Source: Kuschelorhynchus macadamiae (lineage: Eukaryota > Arthropoda > Insecta > Coleoptera > Curculionidae). Taken from it: a stretch of DNA of 64,000 bases. Position 1 is the stretch's first letter. Every line of letters starts with the position of its first letter. This document shows, piece after piece, positions 7,671 through 16,367 of the stretch. Both the position numbers and the translations under genes were made by a program. The stretch covers positions 348,501 through 412,500 of the forward strand of contig JAUTXW010003589.1 of NCBI GenBank assembly GCA_030620095.1, written 5' to 3'. Under the pieces are notes generated by a model. The model saw only the letters and a list, made by a program, of their open reading frames with translations, was not told the origin of the DNA and searched no databases.

Positions 7671-8810
7671 ATGGATAAACGTTTAGCTCGAGAATTAATA
7701 AGATCGAGACAAGCCGTGAAGCAGAAATATCAAAGCTTGAAATTAGCTACTTCTACTGCTCAGTCCGAATTAGAACAAACTTATAGACCAATAACACAAC
7801 CACTTAAACAGCTAATTTCAAGTATTGGTAAATCCGAACCATTCGATTTAAAAGAAGAAAGAGTTTCAAAGTATGAAGATTTCAAAACACCTACAAAGCT
7901 TTATAAAACATCAACTCCGACGAAAAATATTCAGAAAACAGGAAAAACTCCGTCACTCCCTACAGAACTACCAACATTTTTAAATGACAGTAGTATCACT
8001 TCTTCCTCTCCTGTAGTACAACCATTGTCATCAACTGTTATAGCAGAAACTTCAGATCCTTCTAGTGACACAACAACAAATTTAAACTTGTCAGACATAT
8101 TGGAACAAACTAGAAAAACAATTCAAACCTATGTTGGTACACCATCATATAAAGATTACTTAGCAGATTTTCATGAATTACCCAGATCATATATTGATGA
8201 GGGTGTGAAAGATACACAACATAAATTTGACCATTATTATGGAATAGTTCATGACCTCGAAACGGATAAGTTTTCTTTTGGTTTAACACAGATACCGGTA
8301 GAAATTATTGGAAAAGACATTAAAGTGGGAGGAATAACGTACACAGGCACGCCAGGTTTATACGAATTGCTTTTCAAAAAAGAACCGAAAGGTTATAAGA
8401 AGGAAGATTTAGATAATTACATGAACATTCTAGCTAAAACAAATGTATATCGTAGGAATTTTGATTCAAATGAACAAGTTCAAGGAAATACATCACACAA
8501 ATATGTTACAATAATAGGACCATATTTACAAAGAAAGGGGATTACAAAGACAAAAACCTTGCCAAGATTAGTTACAGCATTTAACAAACCAAAACCTCCG
8601 TTTAGAACAACTAGAGCCAAATCTACAGGAAAGGGATTAATTTTGAAAACAAACAGATCAAATACAGACTATGTATACTGGAATAATGTTAACGAAATTG
8701 TTGATAGGCTACGTTTATTAATTTCATCAAGTGATGCGGGAAATAATGCTCATAGTAACGAGATTATCTCTATTATTGAAGAATTAAGAGAAGATAAAGT
8801 AATACTATAA
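7671..8810 (+). CDS. Conserved Polinton protein of unknown function
   Basis: A 379-residue protein from the ATG at 7671. The N-terminus is a charged helix (Arg-Glu-Leu-Ile-Arg-Ser-Arg-Gln-Ala-Val), the middle is Ser/Thr/Pro-rich and low complexity (about 75-150). Then comes a folded region with a Thr-Pro-Gly-Leu-Tyr-Glu-Leu-Leu-Phe motif. The C-terminus has Tyr-Val-Tyr-Trp-Asn-Asn ... Leu-Arg-Leu-Leu-Ile ... Glu-Ile-Ile-Ser-Ile-Ile-Glu-Glu-Leu-Arg. These two motifs recur in uncharacterised metazoan Polinton proteins as I recall them. The frame is intact. Its place between the ATPase and the fiber-like gene suggests a virion or assembly role, not shown by the sequence. Confidence 0.65.
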   Translation: MDKRLARELIRSRQAVKQKYQSLKLATSTAQSELEQTYRPITQPLKQLISSIGKSEPFDLKEERVSKYEDFKTPTKLYKTSTPTKNIQKTGKTPSLPTELPTFLNDSSITSSSPVVQPLSSTVIAETSDPSSDTTTNLNLSDILEQTRKTIQTYVGTPSYKDYLADFHELPRSYIDEGVKDTQHKFDHYYGIVHDLETDKFSFGLTQIPVEIIGKDIKVGGITYTGTPGLYELLFKKEPKGYKKEDLDNYMNILAKTNVYRRNFDSNEQVQGNTSHKYVTIIGPYLQRKGITKTKTLPRLVTAFNKPKPPFRTTRAKSTGKGLILKTNRSNTDYVYWNNVNEIVDRLRLLISSSDAGNNAHSNEIISIIEELREDKVIL

Positions 8811-8859
8811 ATAACAGCTATCAAATATAATCATATTTATTGTTTAATGAAAGCTCAAC

Positions 8860-9354
8860 ATGACAGTTGATAAATTTGGACGCCATATTTCAAAACAAAA
8901 TCAAGAGAGAATAAGTGACATTAATAATTTAAAAAGGAGATTAGGTGAAAATGAAACAAATAATGAAATCTTTGCTAAAAAGCTTAAGGTTTTTGATGAA
9001 AATTTTTTAAAGTATGAAAACCAGATTAAAGGATGTTATACCTCAATTGAAAACGTTAATAAACAGTTGCTAACGCTAAATCAAATAAGTAAAGATTTGC
9101 AATTTTTAAATGAACATGTTAAAAAGGAAGACAAAAAATTAAGTGATGATATCAACAAAATTAATAAAATAATGGAAACAAATATAAGAGAAGTAATAAT
9201 TGAAAAACACAAGGAAAAAATTAAACAATTAAGAACTTTTATAAAAAGGTTAGATGATGAAAAAAAAGAAATCAAAATAGCATTCTTAACAGTAGAACAA
9301 TTGACCAACTCACTTTGGAAGAAAATCAACAATATATTTCCTTGGAAAATATAA
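8860..9354 (+). CDS. Coiled-coil, possibly fiber-like protein
   Basis: A 164-residue protein beginning Met-Thr-Val-Asp-Lys-Phe-Gly-Arg-His. A short Val-Asp-Lys-Phe-Gly-Arg N-terminus is shared by proteins I associate with Polinton fibers or spikes, where it would dock on the capsid. The rest is a long Lys/Glu/Leu/Ile coiled coil. The last 15 residues (Trp-Lys-Lys-Ile-Asn-Asn ... Trp-Lys-Ile) no longer look coiled. The next gene starts at its stop (TAATG at 9352-9356). Alternatively the coil continues into the next frame through a 1-nt slip in the A8 run at 9260-9267. Confidence 0.55.
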   Translation: MTVDKFGRHISKQNQERISDINNLKRRLGENETNNEIFAKKLKVFDENFLKYENQIKGCYTSIENVNKQLLTLNQISKDLQFLNEHVKKEDKKLSDDINKINKIMETNIREVIIEKHKEKIKQLRTFIKRLDDEKKEIKIAFLTVEQLTNSLWKKINNIFPWKI

Positions 9355-9599
9355 TGTCCAGTGTAATTAAGAAATTAGAACAAGAATTAAATAAAACAGA
9401 GGAGGAATTAAAAAATAGTGATAGTAGATCAACTACTTTCTTAACTGGAGAGATAAAAAAATCCTTTAATGCGTTAGAAAAAGAGATTACTAAAATTAGT
9501 AAAATTTTAAATGAAAAAAGTTATACAATACAAATTGATAAATTGAATGAATGGGAAAAAACATATAAAAGTTATATTTCGAATTATTACAAAACATAG
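9354..9599 (+). CDS. Second coiled-coil ORF, overlapping the fiber-like gene
   Basis: An 81-residue protein from ATG 9354; the frame is open further upstream to 9261. It is almost wholly coiled coil (Ile-Lys-Lys-Leu-Glu-Gln-Glu-Leu-Asn-Lys ... Ile-Thr-Lys-Ile-Ser-Lys-Ile-Leu) and ends with a Tyr-rich tail. It is either a separate small gene made by reinitiation at the TAATG overlap, or the C-terminal half of the upstream fiber-like protein cut off by a frameshift. The coil-like sequence before its ATG in the same frame favours the second reading slightly. Confidence 0.45.
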   Translation: MSSVIKKLEQELNKTEEELKNSDSRSTTFLTGEIKKSFNALEKEITKISKILNEKSYTIQIDKLNEWEKTYKSYISNYYKT

Positions 9600-9640
9600 A
9601 AAGTGAACTTCCTTAAAATTGAATAAACAAGTTTGTTGTC

Positions 9641-10565
9641 ATGACAACCGTTAAACAACAAGTCGTTAATGAATTACATAAACCTGCTAGAAAAAACTAC
9701 AAACGCAGAAGGGTGGTAGTGAAAGGGTTAAATGATCTTTTTCAAGCTGATTTGGTTGAAATGTTACCCTATGCCAAATTTAATAAGGGATTTAAATATA
9801 TCTTGATTACCATAAATGTATTTTCTAAGTATGTTTGGGCCGAACCGTTAAAATCTAAATCTGGAAAAGACGTAACAGCGGCAATGAAAAAAATATTAAT
9901 CAGTGCAAAAACTCCACCAAAAAACTTGCAAACGGATAGAGGGAGAGAGTTTTTCAATGTAAATTTTCAAAATTTGATGCACCAATTTCGAATTAACCAT
10001 TATAGCACGTTTTCCAATTTGAAAGCGACAGGACGTGAACAGGACTTTAAAGAATAATATGTGGAAAATATTTAGCATTCAAGGAAATTACAAATGGTTT
10101 AATATATTAGCGGATATTGTAAAAGATTATAACAATACAAAACATTCTTCAATAGGAATGAAGCCAAAACAAGTAAATAAAACAAATGAAAATAGAATCT
10201 TGAAATCTGCATTTACTCATGCTAAAACGTTAGATATAAAATCTCCAAAGTTTAAAGTAGGTGATCACGTACGAATAAGCAAGCATCGAGAGGCATTTTC
10301 GAAAGGTTACACACCAAATTGGTCAAATGAAATATTTCACATTAAAGAAGTTAAGATGACAAACCCTTGGACATATTTAATTCAAGACGAAGATAATCAG
10401 GACATTCTGGGTGGTTTTTATGAGCAAGAATTACTAAAAGTAAAGCATACCGATGTGTATCTTATTGAGAAGATTTTGAGAAGGAAAGGAAACAAAGTTT
10501 ATGTGAAATGGTTAGGACTTGATAAAAAATATAATACATGGATTAATAAAAAAAATATTGTTTAA
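9641..10565 (+). pseudogene. Polinton integrase with chromodomain, frameshifted
   Basis: Two overlapping frames (9641-10057 and 10035-10565) make one retrovirus-like integrase. The first has the catalytic core, with Asp37 in Phe-Gln-Ala-Asp-Leu-Val and Asp99 in Leu-Gln-Thr-Asp-Arg-Gly. It then reaches His-Tyr-Ser-Thr-Phe-Ser-Asn-Leu-Lys-Ala and goes out of frame exactly where the catalytic Glu helix should follow. The second frame resumes at Asn-Arg-Thr-Leu-Lys-Asn, continues through the C-terminal domain, and ends in a chromodomain (Ile-Glu-Lys-Ile-Leu-Arg ... Val-Lys-Trp-Leu-Gly ... Trp-Ile-Asn). The Ser-x-x-Glu codons are missing at about 10027-10036, so integration activity should be lost. 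The gene normally joins the element to host DNA. Confidence 0.85.
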
Positions 10566-10713
10566 TTAAATTGAAATTAAATTTTAGTTAAATTTGTTTT
10601 ATTTCTGTTCCTCACTTTATGCTTTAGCTGATACAAATTACAAAGTCTTAATGTGCTAATTAATTTCAAATAAAATTCACATTTACTAAACTAAAATTTT
10701 ATTAAGTAAAACA

Positions 10714-11614
10714 TCAAATACAATTTTTATTAAAACGTGTCAAATATATTTTATTTCTATGTTCCTCAGATAATATCGAATCTAGAATAAGTTTAGAATC
10801 ATTTATTCTTTTTTCAAAACGGAGTCTATCTAAGTACCACATCTGAAAGTTACTCCTACGAGCTTGTCTGTAAGCAAAGCTCCACTTCACTAACACATGC
10901 ACCTTATTGTTCTCTTCCAGAAAAGATATTGTTTTCTTCGTAATATTTTCTTTTTGATCCATTTTCATTGTTTTCTTCGTAATATTTTCGTTTTGTTCCA
11001 TTTTGCTTCAATTTGTTTTCCATTTGTTCAGGATATAAAGCAAGTAATTCCATCATAGTTGAAACATTTTCACTGTTAGGATTTTCTGTTGGACTTATTA
11101 TATTATAAACATGCGTACACAAGTCGCCACAATCAGATGAAATATTATTTTGAAATATTTTGAAATATGTATTGAATTCTTGCCTTTTAAGTATAGATAA
11201 TCTATAATCAATAATTTCCTTTAATCGCCACAAATTGTCCAAAGACTCTTGTCCTAAGTATATGAAGTGTGGGCCTTTTGTAATTTGTAGAACAGGGGTA
11301 TCATTTATTTTCTGAACCTGCAGATGAATGTTGTTTATATTCACACTGGTTTGATCAACTTGAGGAAAGTAGAAATTGTTTACAATAATTCCTTGATGAA
11401 CACAAATGTCTTTCCAATTTTCTTCGGTTAGTGCGATTGAAAATCCAGTTTTTCCACCAATTACAATTTTTGGAGAAAAATCATTTAAACTAATGCCAAC
11501 AAGAACAAATTTTGACAAAGAATTATTTAAAAAATAAATTTTTGAATTAAGAAGCGTTTCCAAAGGTTTATGAACCACGGCGTTGTTCATAATGACTAAA
11601 CGAGACTGAAACAT
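10714..11614 (-). CDS. Conserved Polinton protein of unknown function, with frame-split C-terminus
   Basis: The main frame (10904-11614) gives 236 residues. The N-terminal domain contains Phe-Val-Leu-Val-Gly-Ile-Ser-Leu-Asn-Asp-Phe-Ser-Pro-Lys-Ile-Val-Ile-Gly-Gly and Leu-Thr-Glu-Glu-Asn-Trp, a pattern I recall from uncharacterised arthropod Polinton proteins. Near its end a 39-bp tandem repeat (10929-10967 and 10968-11006) encodes two Asn-Gly-(Thr/Ser)-Lys-Arg-Lys-Tyr-Tyr-Glu-Glu-Asn-Asn units, then it stops. A second frame through the same repeat continues for about 70 more codons with a Val-His-Val-Leu-Val-Lys-Trp and Arg-Arg-containing helical sequence (to 10714). This suggests that the true C-terminus is now out of frame. 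The role is unknown. Confidence 0.55.
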
Positions 11615-11811
11615 ATTGTGTTATTCTTGTACTTAAATATTCTCATCCCCACTTTCTTTAAAGTTTCGATTAAAATGGATTAATGAAAAAATAGATTTCC
11701 AGTTTGAAATTTGTAATAAAGATAAATAATTAAACTGGTAATGTATAAAAATAATGCAAAGTTTAATGTAACACTAATGATGGAAAAGTAATAATTTTTG
11801 AATCCGTCATA

Positions 11812-12147
11812 TTAATTGGTACAGTTGGGGGTTAAAATTTGTAACTGATTATTTTTAAACTCTAACCTTTCTATCCAATTTGTATCAAAAATAGATCGAT
11901 TTGGATAATGATACAAAATTTTAAAAAGTTTACTTGCATTTTCATTTCCATTTATTCGTTCCATCCAACTAATTGTACTATTGTTAATTAATCCAATTTT
12001 CATAAATTTACAATATTTACTTAGAGTGACGTCTGTTTTATTAGAAAAACATATTTCACACTGTGTTACGCCAGGGGGATGATGAACATAAAAAACATTT
12101 TGGAAAATAAAATAAAGAAGAATAAATTGAGATCTACTGATAGTCAT
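11812..12147 (-). CDS. Small secreted Cys-containing protein
   Basis: A 111-residue protein with a hydrophobic N-terminus (Phe-Ile-Leu-Leu-Tyr-Phe-Ile-Phe-Gln, about residues 8-20) that looks like a signal peptide. It is followed by Cys-Glu-Ile-Cys and two more Cys, several Asn-x-Ser/Thr sites and a Trp-rich middle. It is likely to enter the secretory path. It sits beside the BIR gene on the same strand in the accessory region. I do not recognise the family. Confidence 0.45.
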   Translation of the reverse strand: MTISRSQFILLYFIFQNVFYVHHPPGVTQCEICFSNKTDVTLSKYCKFMKIGLINNSTISWMERINGNENASKLFKILYHYPNRSIFDTNWIERLEFKNNQLQILTPNCTN

Positions 12148-12245
12148 TAAAACAAATTAATAATTATATTCCAAATTTATTAACATTAAGCAGATACTTT
12201 CACCACGAAAGCAAAAGCAGTTGTAAAAAAGTAACAATAAAACAC

Positions 12246-12617
12246 TTAATTTAAATATATGTAAAAGTTCATAAATAAGGATATTAATAATACTATATAA
12301 AATGTGTAGCTTGAAGACTTATTTTGAATGGTTACAATTATTCGATTCCTATTTTTCCATAAACAGTTATTTAAATCACAATTCCTAGCAAATTTCTTAT
12401 GCTCCACAATAGGATCATCATAACTTAACCAATCAAAAATTTCAATACCACAATAAAAACATTTACAAATATCATTGATTGAAGTATAGTAAAAGCCAGC
12501 TCCAGCTAACACTTCTGGTCTCAATTTTCCTTTCCATTTTTTAAAAGTGGAAAGTCGTTTTTCATATGTTTTAAAATAACTGTTATCAATTTCTTTGTCA
12601 AAAGTTTCTAAGCACAT
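12246..12617 (-). CDS. BIR-domain (IAP-type) protein with C-terminal membrane anchor
   Basis: A 123-residue protein with one BIR domain. It has Arg-Leu-Ser-Thr-Phe-Lys-Lys-Trp at about 21-28, Leu-Ala-Gly-Ala-Gly-Phe-Tyr-Tyr-Thr at 37-45, then zinc ligands Cys53-x2-Cys56-x16-His73-x6-Cys80. That is the exact BIR spacing, with Trp63 and Asp-Asp-Pro at 67-69 inside it. BIR domains bind caspases or IAP antagonists, and viral copies block host-cell apoptosis. A hydrophobic segment (about 102-122, Tyr-Ile-Val-Leu-Leu-Ile-Ser-Leu-Phe) ends the protein, so it is probably tail-anchored. There is no RING domain in this protein, but a separate RING gene lies at 18994-19386. The frame is intact and the start is the first ATG. 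Confidence 0.85.
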   Translation of the reverse strand: MCLETFDKEIDNSYFKTYEKRLSTFKKWKGKLRPEVLAGAGFYYTSINDICKCFYCGIEIFDWLSYDDPIVEHKKFARNCDLNNCLWKNRNRIIVTIQNKSSSYTFYIVLLISLFMNFYIYLN

Positions 12618-12719
12618 TTTGTGAAAGACTTATGAAGACTAACTTTGGTTTCAAAAACAACAAATTTAAATACCTTATAATATCTACATAAATATATCTA
12701 AATCTTCATGTTCTGCATT

Positions 12720-15473
12720 TCATTGATACAAAGCAATATCTTGGTGTCCCCAAGCTAATGTATTAAAACTATAGGGAATTTTATACCGCTTATCATCTTC
12801 GGAACTCAAAGCCAATTTATTAATTAACTCTGTAAAAATTGTATGTTGTCTAGATCGAAAAACATACATTGAACAAAACGTTTTAGAATGATTTTCAACA
12901 ACATCTTTATAATGAATAAAATCCAACTGCTTTTTAATTGCACTTTTTTTAACACCTTTTGCTTTTTTTGTTAAACTGTTTTCCGTTTTAATACAATATG
13001 CTTTTGCTCCAGTACCAAAGAAAGCAGTAATGGGTTCACCACCATATTCATCTTTGAATTTTCCTATAACTGACTTTGTAATAGGCATTTCATGAATATT
13101 ATTAAATTCATAATTAGATGTGTCAAATTTGTGAATATTTTTTATCATGTCAGAATAAATATTTGGAGTTGTGACTTCTAAAATAAACGAATCGGTATCG
13201 GTGTATAAAAGTGAAATATTTTCCTGATAAAGAGGTTTTAAAAAATTATAAAAGAAATCATACATGACAGTTTTAGATATATCTAATATTGAGAAGCCTA
13301 CATATATTGGTTTATTGTAAGTAACTTGAATCTTTTGCATTTGAATAGCTACCAAGTTTTCAGAAAATATTGTTAAGTCCTTGAAATATGGTTTTGCAAT
13401 TAAATTCTCAGCACCATCTTTTCTTCTATTTTTTTCCCACTCTGTAACAAGTCTTACGTCAATTCTCCTATCAACATTTTCCATAGTCTTGCCATAAATA
13501 CTATTATTTGCCAACTTGTAAGTATTACGATCAAATTCATTCTTTGAATCATTTCTTAATCTTGAATTCAAGTCTATATATTTTTTCAACCAATCAGATT
13601 GAGAAAACTGTAAAACTCTATGAACTTTAGTTAACTTGAGTCCATGTTCCAAACATTGTTTTAATAATTGATAGTGAATAACATATTTTGATTTATCATT
13701 TAAATTGGGTATTAATTTTATGCATTTAGAATTTGGCGGTTTAAAGTTTTCTGGACAAAACGGAAAATCGTTATGATAGGAATGTAGACTTGTAGGATAT
13801 TCTAAATCAACTTCTAAAACATATCCCTTATTAGATTTTTTAGAAATATTCATAATATTTAAATCATTGATTTCTTTATCTGTTAACCAAACAAAATCTC
13901 CCGTTGGAATGTGCTGTGACATTGCATAACCATACAAATTTGTTGCATCATAATAAATTATGTCTTTAGTTGGCTTTAAAGGATCAAAATTTAAAAGAAA
14001 TGGGTTATTAGCTTCAGATTTTCTACAAATGCAAGAGCTCACACCACCGCGAACGCTTTTTTTGAAAAAGTGTATCATATCTGGATCAGTTAACAATTCT
14101 AACTCTATTCCAGTATAACGCAAACACGCCTCCCAGTATAAACCTGGAAAAGTGTAAAAATGAGCTGGATCGAGCTTATATGTGGATAAACAAGTGCTTC
14201 TAAAATTTTCAAAAATATCTGCCAAAAGTAAAGTATCAGAGAGTAAGTAAACGTCGGAGTATTGACCAAGAGATTCACATTTAAACAATTGCCAAACCTT
14301 TACAGCTCTTTGGTATTCTGCATCACTGATGTGCTCATCCGTTAAAGTATTATAAAATTGGTCTTTCTGAGGTAAAGTTGTTTCTTCTAATTTTAAATAA
14401 TCATCAATATAACTGTAAGGAAATACACCTTTTTGCCGAATAAGTTTAAATCTTTCTTCATCATTGAAAATTTTTTTTATTTCCTTACATTGTTCATCTT
14501 TTAAGCTTTCAGAGAGTTTTGATAAAGAATGGGATAGAAATTGAAAAGAATCAATAAACCTTAATGATATATTTTTTTTCTTAGCCTTTTGTGTCTTTTT
14601 ATCAAAATAGTTATCCACATGAATAAGCTTTTCAAATGAAATATATTTTTCCTTGTTTTGTGCGATAACTGTTAGTTGTTCTTTGTTTAAGCATAATTTT
14701 TTAAGAAATAGATGAGAATCATAATTACGCAAATTATGCAATAAAACTGGAATAAAGTTAGGTATTCTGTAATTTATGTTGCAGAGTGAATGAGCTGGAC
14801 CTCTATAAAGACCGGTTATATGACAATGATCTGCAACCCTGTCATTTAAAAGAGGTTTATTACAAATATGACAAACTTTTTCATAGTTATGATAAATTTT
14901 GTCCAGTTCGTTCAAAGGGATCATTTTTTTAGGAGCCTTTAAATATTTATTGTATATGTTATACACATCTCTTTCTAAAGAATTTATAAATAATGTATCA
15001 CAATTTTGACCTCTATATTTTTCAAATTTAGAATAATTATCGTCGAAGGAACATTTAATGTAATAGGCAAATGAATGTGGAATATGTTCATATTGTTTTA
15101 AGGTGTATGAAGTATTAGGATTTTTATCAACATTGTCATTATTTAAAGGCTTTAAAATGCATTCAAAATCTGCATACACCACGAAAGGAACTTTCATTTG
15201 TTTATGATAATTTACAAATTTCAAAATATTATCATATGAATAAAATCCAAACTTATCTTTTATTAATTCCTTAGAAGGTAGGTTAATTCGTAAATGATCA
15301 CAATCATAGCTATTGTGTTGTAATAAATTTTCTTCTGTAGGGAAATATTGTAAACAACCATCGCAAATATATTTTTTTCCGTGATGTTTAGAAATTTGTG
15401 CAGAAACTAGTTTTGATAAATCTTTAATATAGCAATAATGAAAAGTTTTTTCATCATCATCACTTATTAACAA
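12720..15473 (-). CDS. Protein-primed family B DNA polymerase, main part
   Basis: About 917 codons holding the exonuclease and polymerase domains. In order there is a C2H2-like finger (about 37-58), ExoI with Asp102/Glu104 in Tyr-Ala-Asp-Phe-Glu, and an endonuclease-VII-like zinc motif (Cys201-x2-Cys204 ... Asp-His-Cys-His ... Cys-Asn at 215-232). ExoII His-Asn-Leu-Arg-Asn-Tyr-Asp-Ser-His lies at about 246-254 and ExoIII Tyr-Ser-Asp-Val-Tyr-Leu-Leu-Ser-Asp at about 405-413. The polymerase motifs are Asp-Ala-Thr-Asn-Leu-Tyr (509-514), Lys-Leu-Ala-Asn-Asn-Ser-Ile-Tyr-Gly (653-661) and Tyr-Thr-Asp-Thr-Asp-Ser (757-762). All catalytic residues are present. There is no ATG at its 5' end: the frame joins the N-terminal part (15467-15868) only through a 1-nt shift near 15480-15495. 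It replicates the element. Confidence 0.9.
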   Translation of the reverse strand: MLISDDDEKTFHYCYIKDLSKLVSAQISKHHGKKYICDGCLQYFPTEENLLQHNSYDCDHLRINLPSKELIKDKFGFYSYDNILKFVNYHKQMKVPFVVYADFECILKPLNNDNVDKNPNTSYTLKQYEHIPHSFAYYIKCSFDDNYSKFEKYRGQNCDTLFINSLERDVYNIYNKYLKAPKKMIPLNELDKIYHNYEKVCHICNKPLLNDRVADHCHITGLYRGPAHSLCNINYRIPNFIPVLLHNLRNYDSHLFLKKLCLNKEQLTVIAQNKEKYISFEKLIHVDNYFDKKTQKAKKKNISLRFIDSFQFLSHSLSKLSESLKDEQCKEIKKIFNDEERFKLIRQKGVFPYSYIDDYLKLEETTLPQKDQFYNTLTDEHISDAEYQRAVKVWQLFKCESLGQYSDVYLLSDTLLLADIFENFRSTCLSTYKLDPAHFYTFPGLYWEACLRYTGIELELLTDPDMIHFFKKSVRGGVSSCICRKSEANNPFLLNFDPLKPTKDIIYYDATNLYGYAMSQHIPTGDFVWLTDKEINDLNIMNISKKSNKGYVLEVDLEYPTSLHSYHNDFPFCPENFKPPNSKCIKLIPNLNDKSKYVIHYQLLKQCLEHGLKLTKVHRVLQFSQSDWLKKYIDLNSRLRNDSKNEFDRNTYKLANNSIYGKTMENVDRRIDVRLVTEWEKNRRKDGAENLIAKPYFKDLTIFSENLVAIQMQKIQVTYNKPIYVGFSILDISKTVMYDFFYNFLKPLYQENISLLYTDTDSFILEVTTPNIYSDMIKNIHKFDTSNYEFNNIHEMPITKSVIGKFKDEYGGEPITAFFGTGAKAYCIKTENSLTKKAKGVKKSAIKKQLDFIHYKDVVENHSKTFCSMYVFRSRQHTIFTELINKLALSSEDDKRYKIPYSFNTLAWGHQDIALYQ

Positions 15474-16364
15474 TAAATTGACATGTTGATTTTTTTATTC
15501 GATGAATAATAAAGTGGACCAATTACTTCATACCCCTTTTTAGGATTTATAATTTCTAATCCATATACATTAATAGAAATGTTATTTTTTTCTTCAAAAA
15601 TCTTAATGTTCTTTAGCAACATTGGAAATTCTATACCTGACATATCCAAAACAGAAGAGTAGTGTGGGTAGGATGAAGTTTCAAAATCTAATCCGCGTGG
15701 TTGGTGAAGAGCAGACACTACTGCCCAGGCGAAGCAAAAGTTGTCATCATTCCTAATGTTGATCACAGCTTGACGTCTCTTGATCTCTTGAGGAAGTTCG
15801 ATAAAAGATGAGGCTCTCAGCGGATTGTGCTTGTTAACATTAATTTCCAAATGAAGTAAATTCATCAAAGCCCATCCTGCAACGTAAAAATTAAAAAATT
15901 ACTTTTTTTGTTGCTGTTGTAAAATCGAAAATAAATTCTTTACCTGAATCTCTTTCTGCAAATTCGTCAGCTTTCTGGTCAATAATGGTGCAGATTTGCT
16001 CTAACAGTTCTTTTTTCTGATATCCCTGGCAAATGACTTGGAACGGCGCATTAAAAGATTTGACATCATAGCTGTCGCTGCTGGGGTTAAAATAGAAACC
16101 GAACAGTTCTATATTTAGCTTGATACATTTATGTTTCTGCAGTTCTTGATCTATTAGATGTGCAATTTTGTATTCCAAATGTTGAAAATATTCTTTCACA
16201 TTTATGAAGTTTTGGTGCGAGGAAATCCTATAAGATATTATTCGTTCCCTGAATTCTGACTTGATAATTTCAACTCCTTCCTCCAAGCCTATTTTGGAAT
16301 TGTTCTTGTGCACACTAGATCGAAGATGTCCACCCCATAGACTTTGGTTTATATTTTTTTGCAT
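15467..16364 (-). CDS. DNA polymerase B N-terminal region, two exons
   Basis: Exon 1 (16364 down to 15944) starts at an ATG. It carries a Trp-Gly-Gly-His-Leu-Arg-Ser-Ser-Val-His motif and ends in Glu-Arg-Asp-Ser-Gly. Exon 2 (15876 down to 15467) contains Asn-Pro-Leu-Arg-Ala-Ser-Ser-Phe-Ile-Glu-Leu-Pro and Asp-Asp-Asn-Phe-Cys-Phe-Ala-Trp-Ala-Val-Val-Ser-Ala-Leu. Both motifs belong to the long N-terminal region of arthropod Polinton polymerases as I recall. Removing the intron at 15877-15943 restores a continuous frame through Ser-Gly-Trp-Ala-Leu. Exon 2 then runs out at 15467, overlapping the main polymerase frame by 7 bases, where one base is gained or lost beside an A7 run. Confidence 0.75.
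15877..15943 (-). other. 67-bp spliceosomal intron in polymerase gene
   Basis: The donor CAG|GTAAAG (first intron base 15943) and acceptor TTTTTACGTTGCAG|G (last intron base 15877) are canonical. The intron is AT-rich with an in-frame stop. Phase-1 joining makes the codon GGA (Gly) and continues into conserved polymerase sequence. Confidence 0.8.
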
Positions 16365-16367
16365 TCT

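Noticed and set aside
9081..9332. Hydrophobic minus-strand frame resembling a membrane protein
   Set aside because: Antisense of a Lys/Glu coiled coil always yields Phe/Leu-rich sequence.
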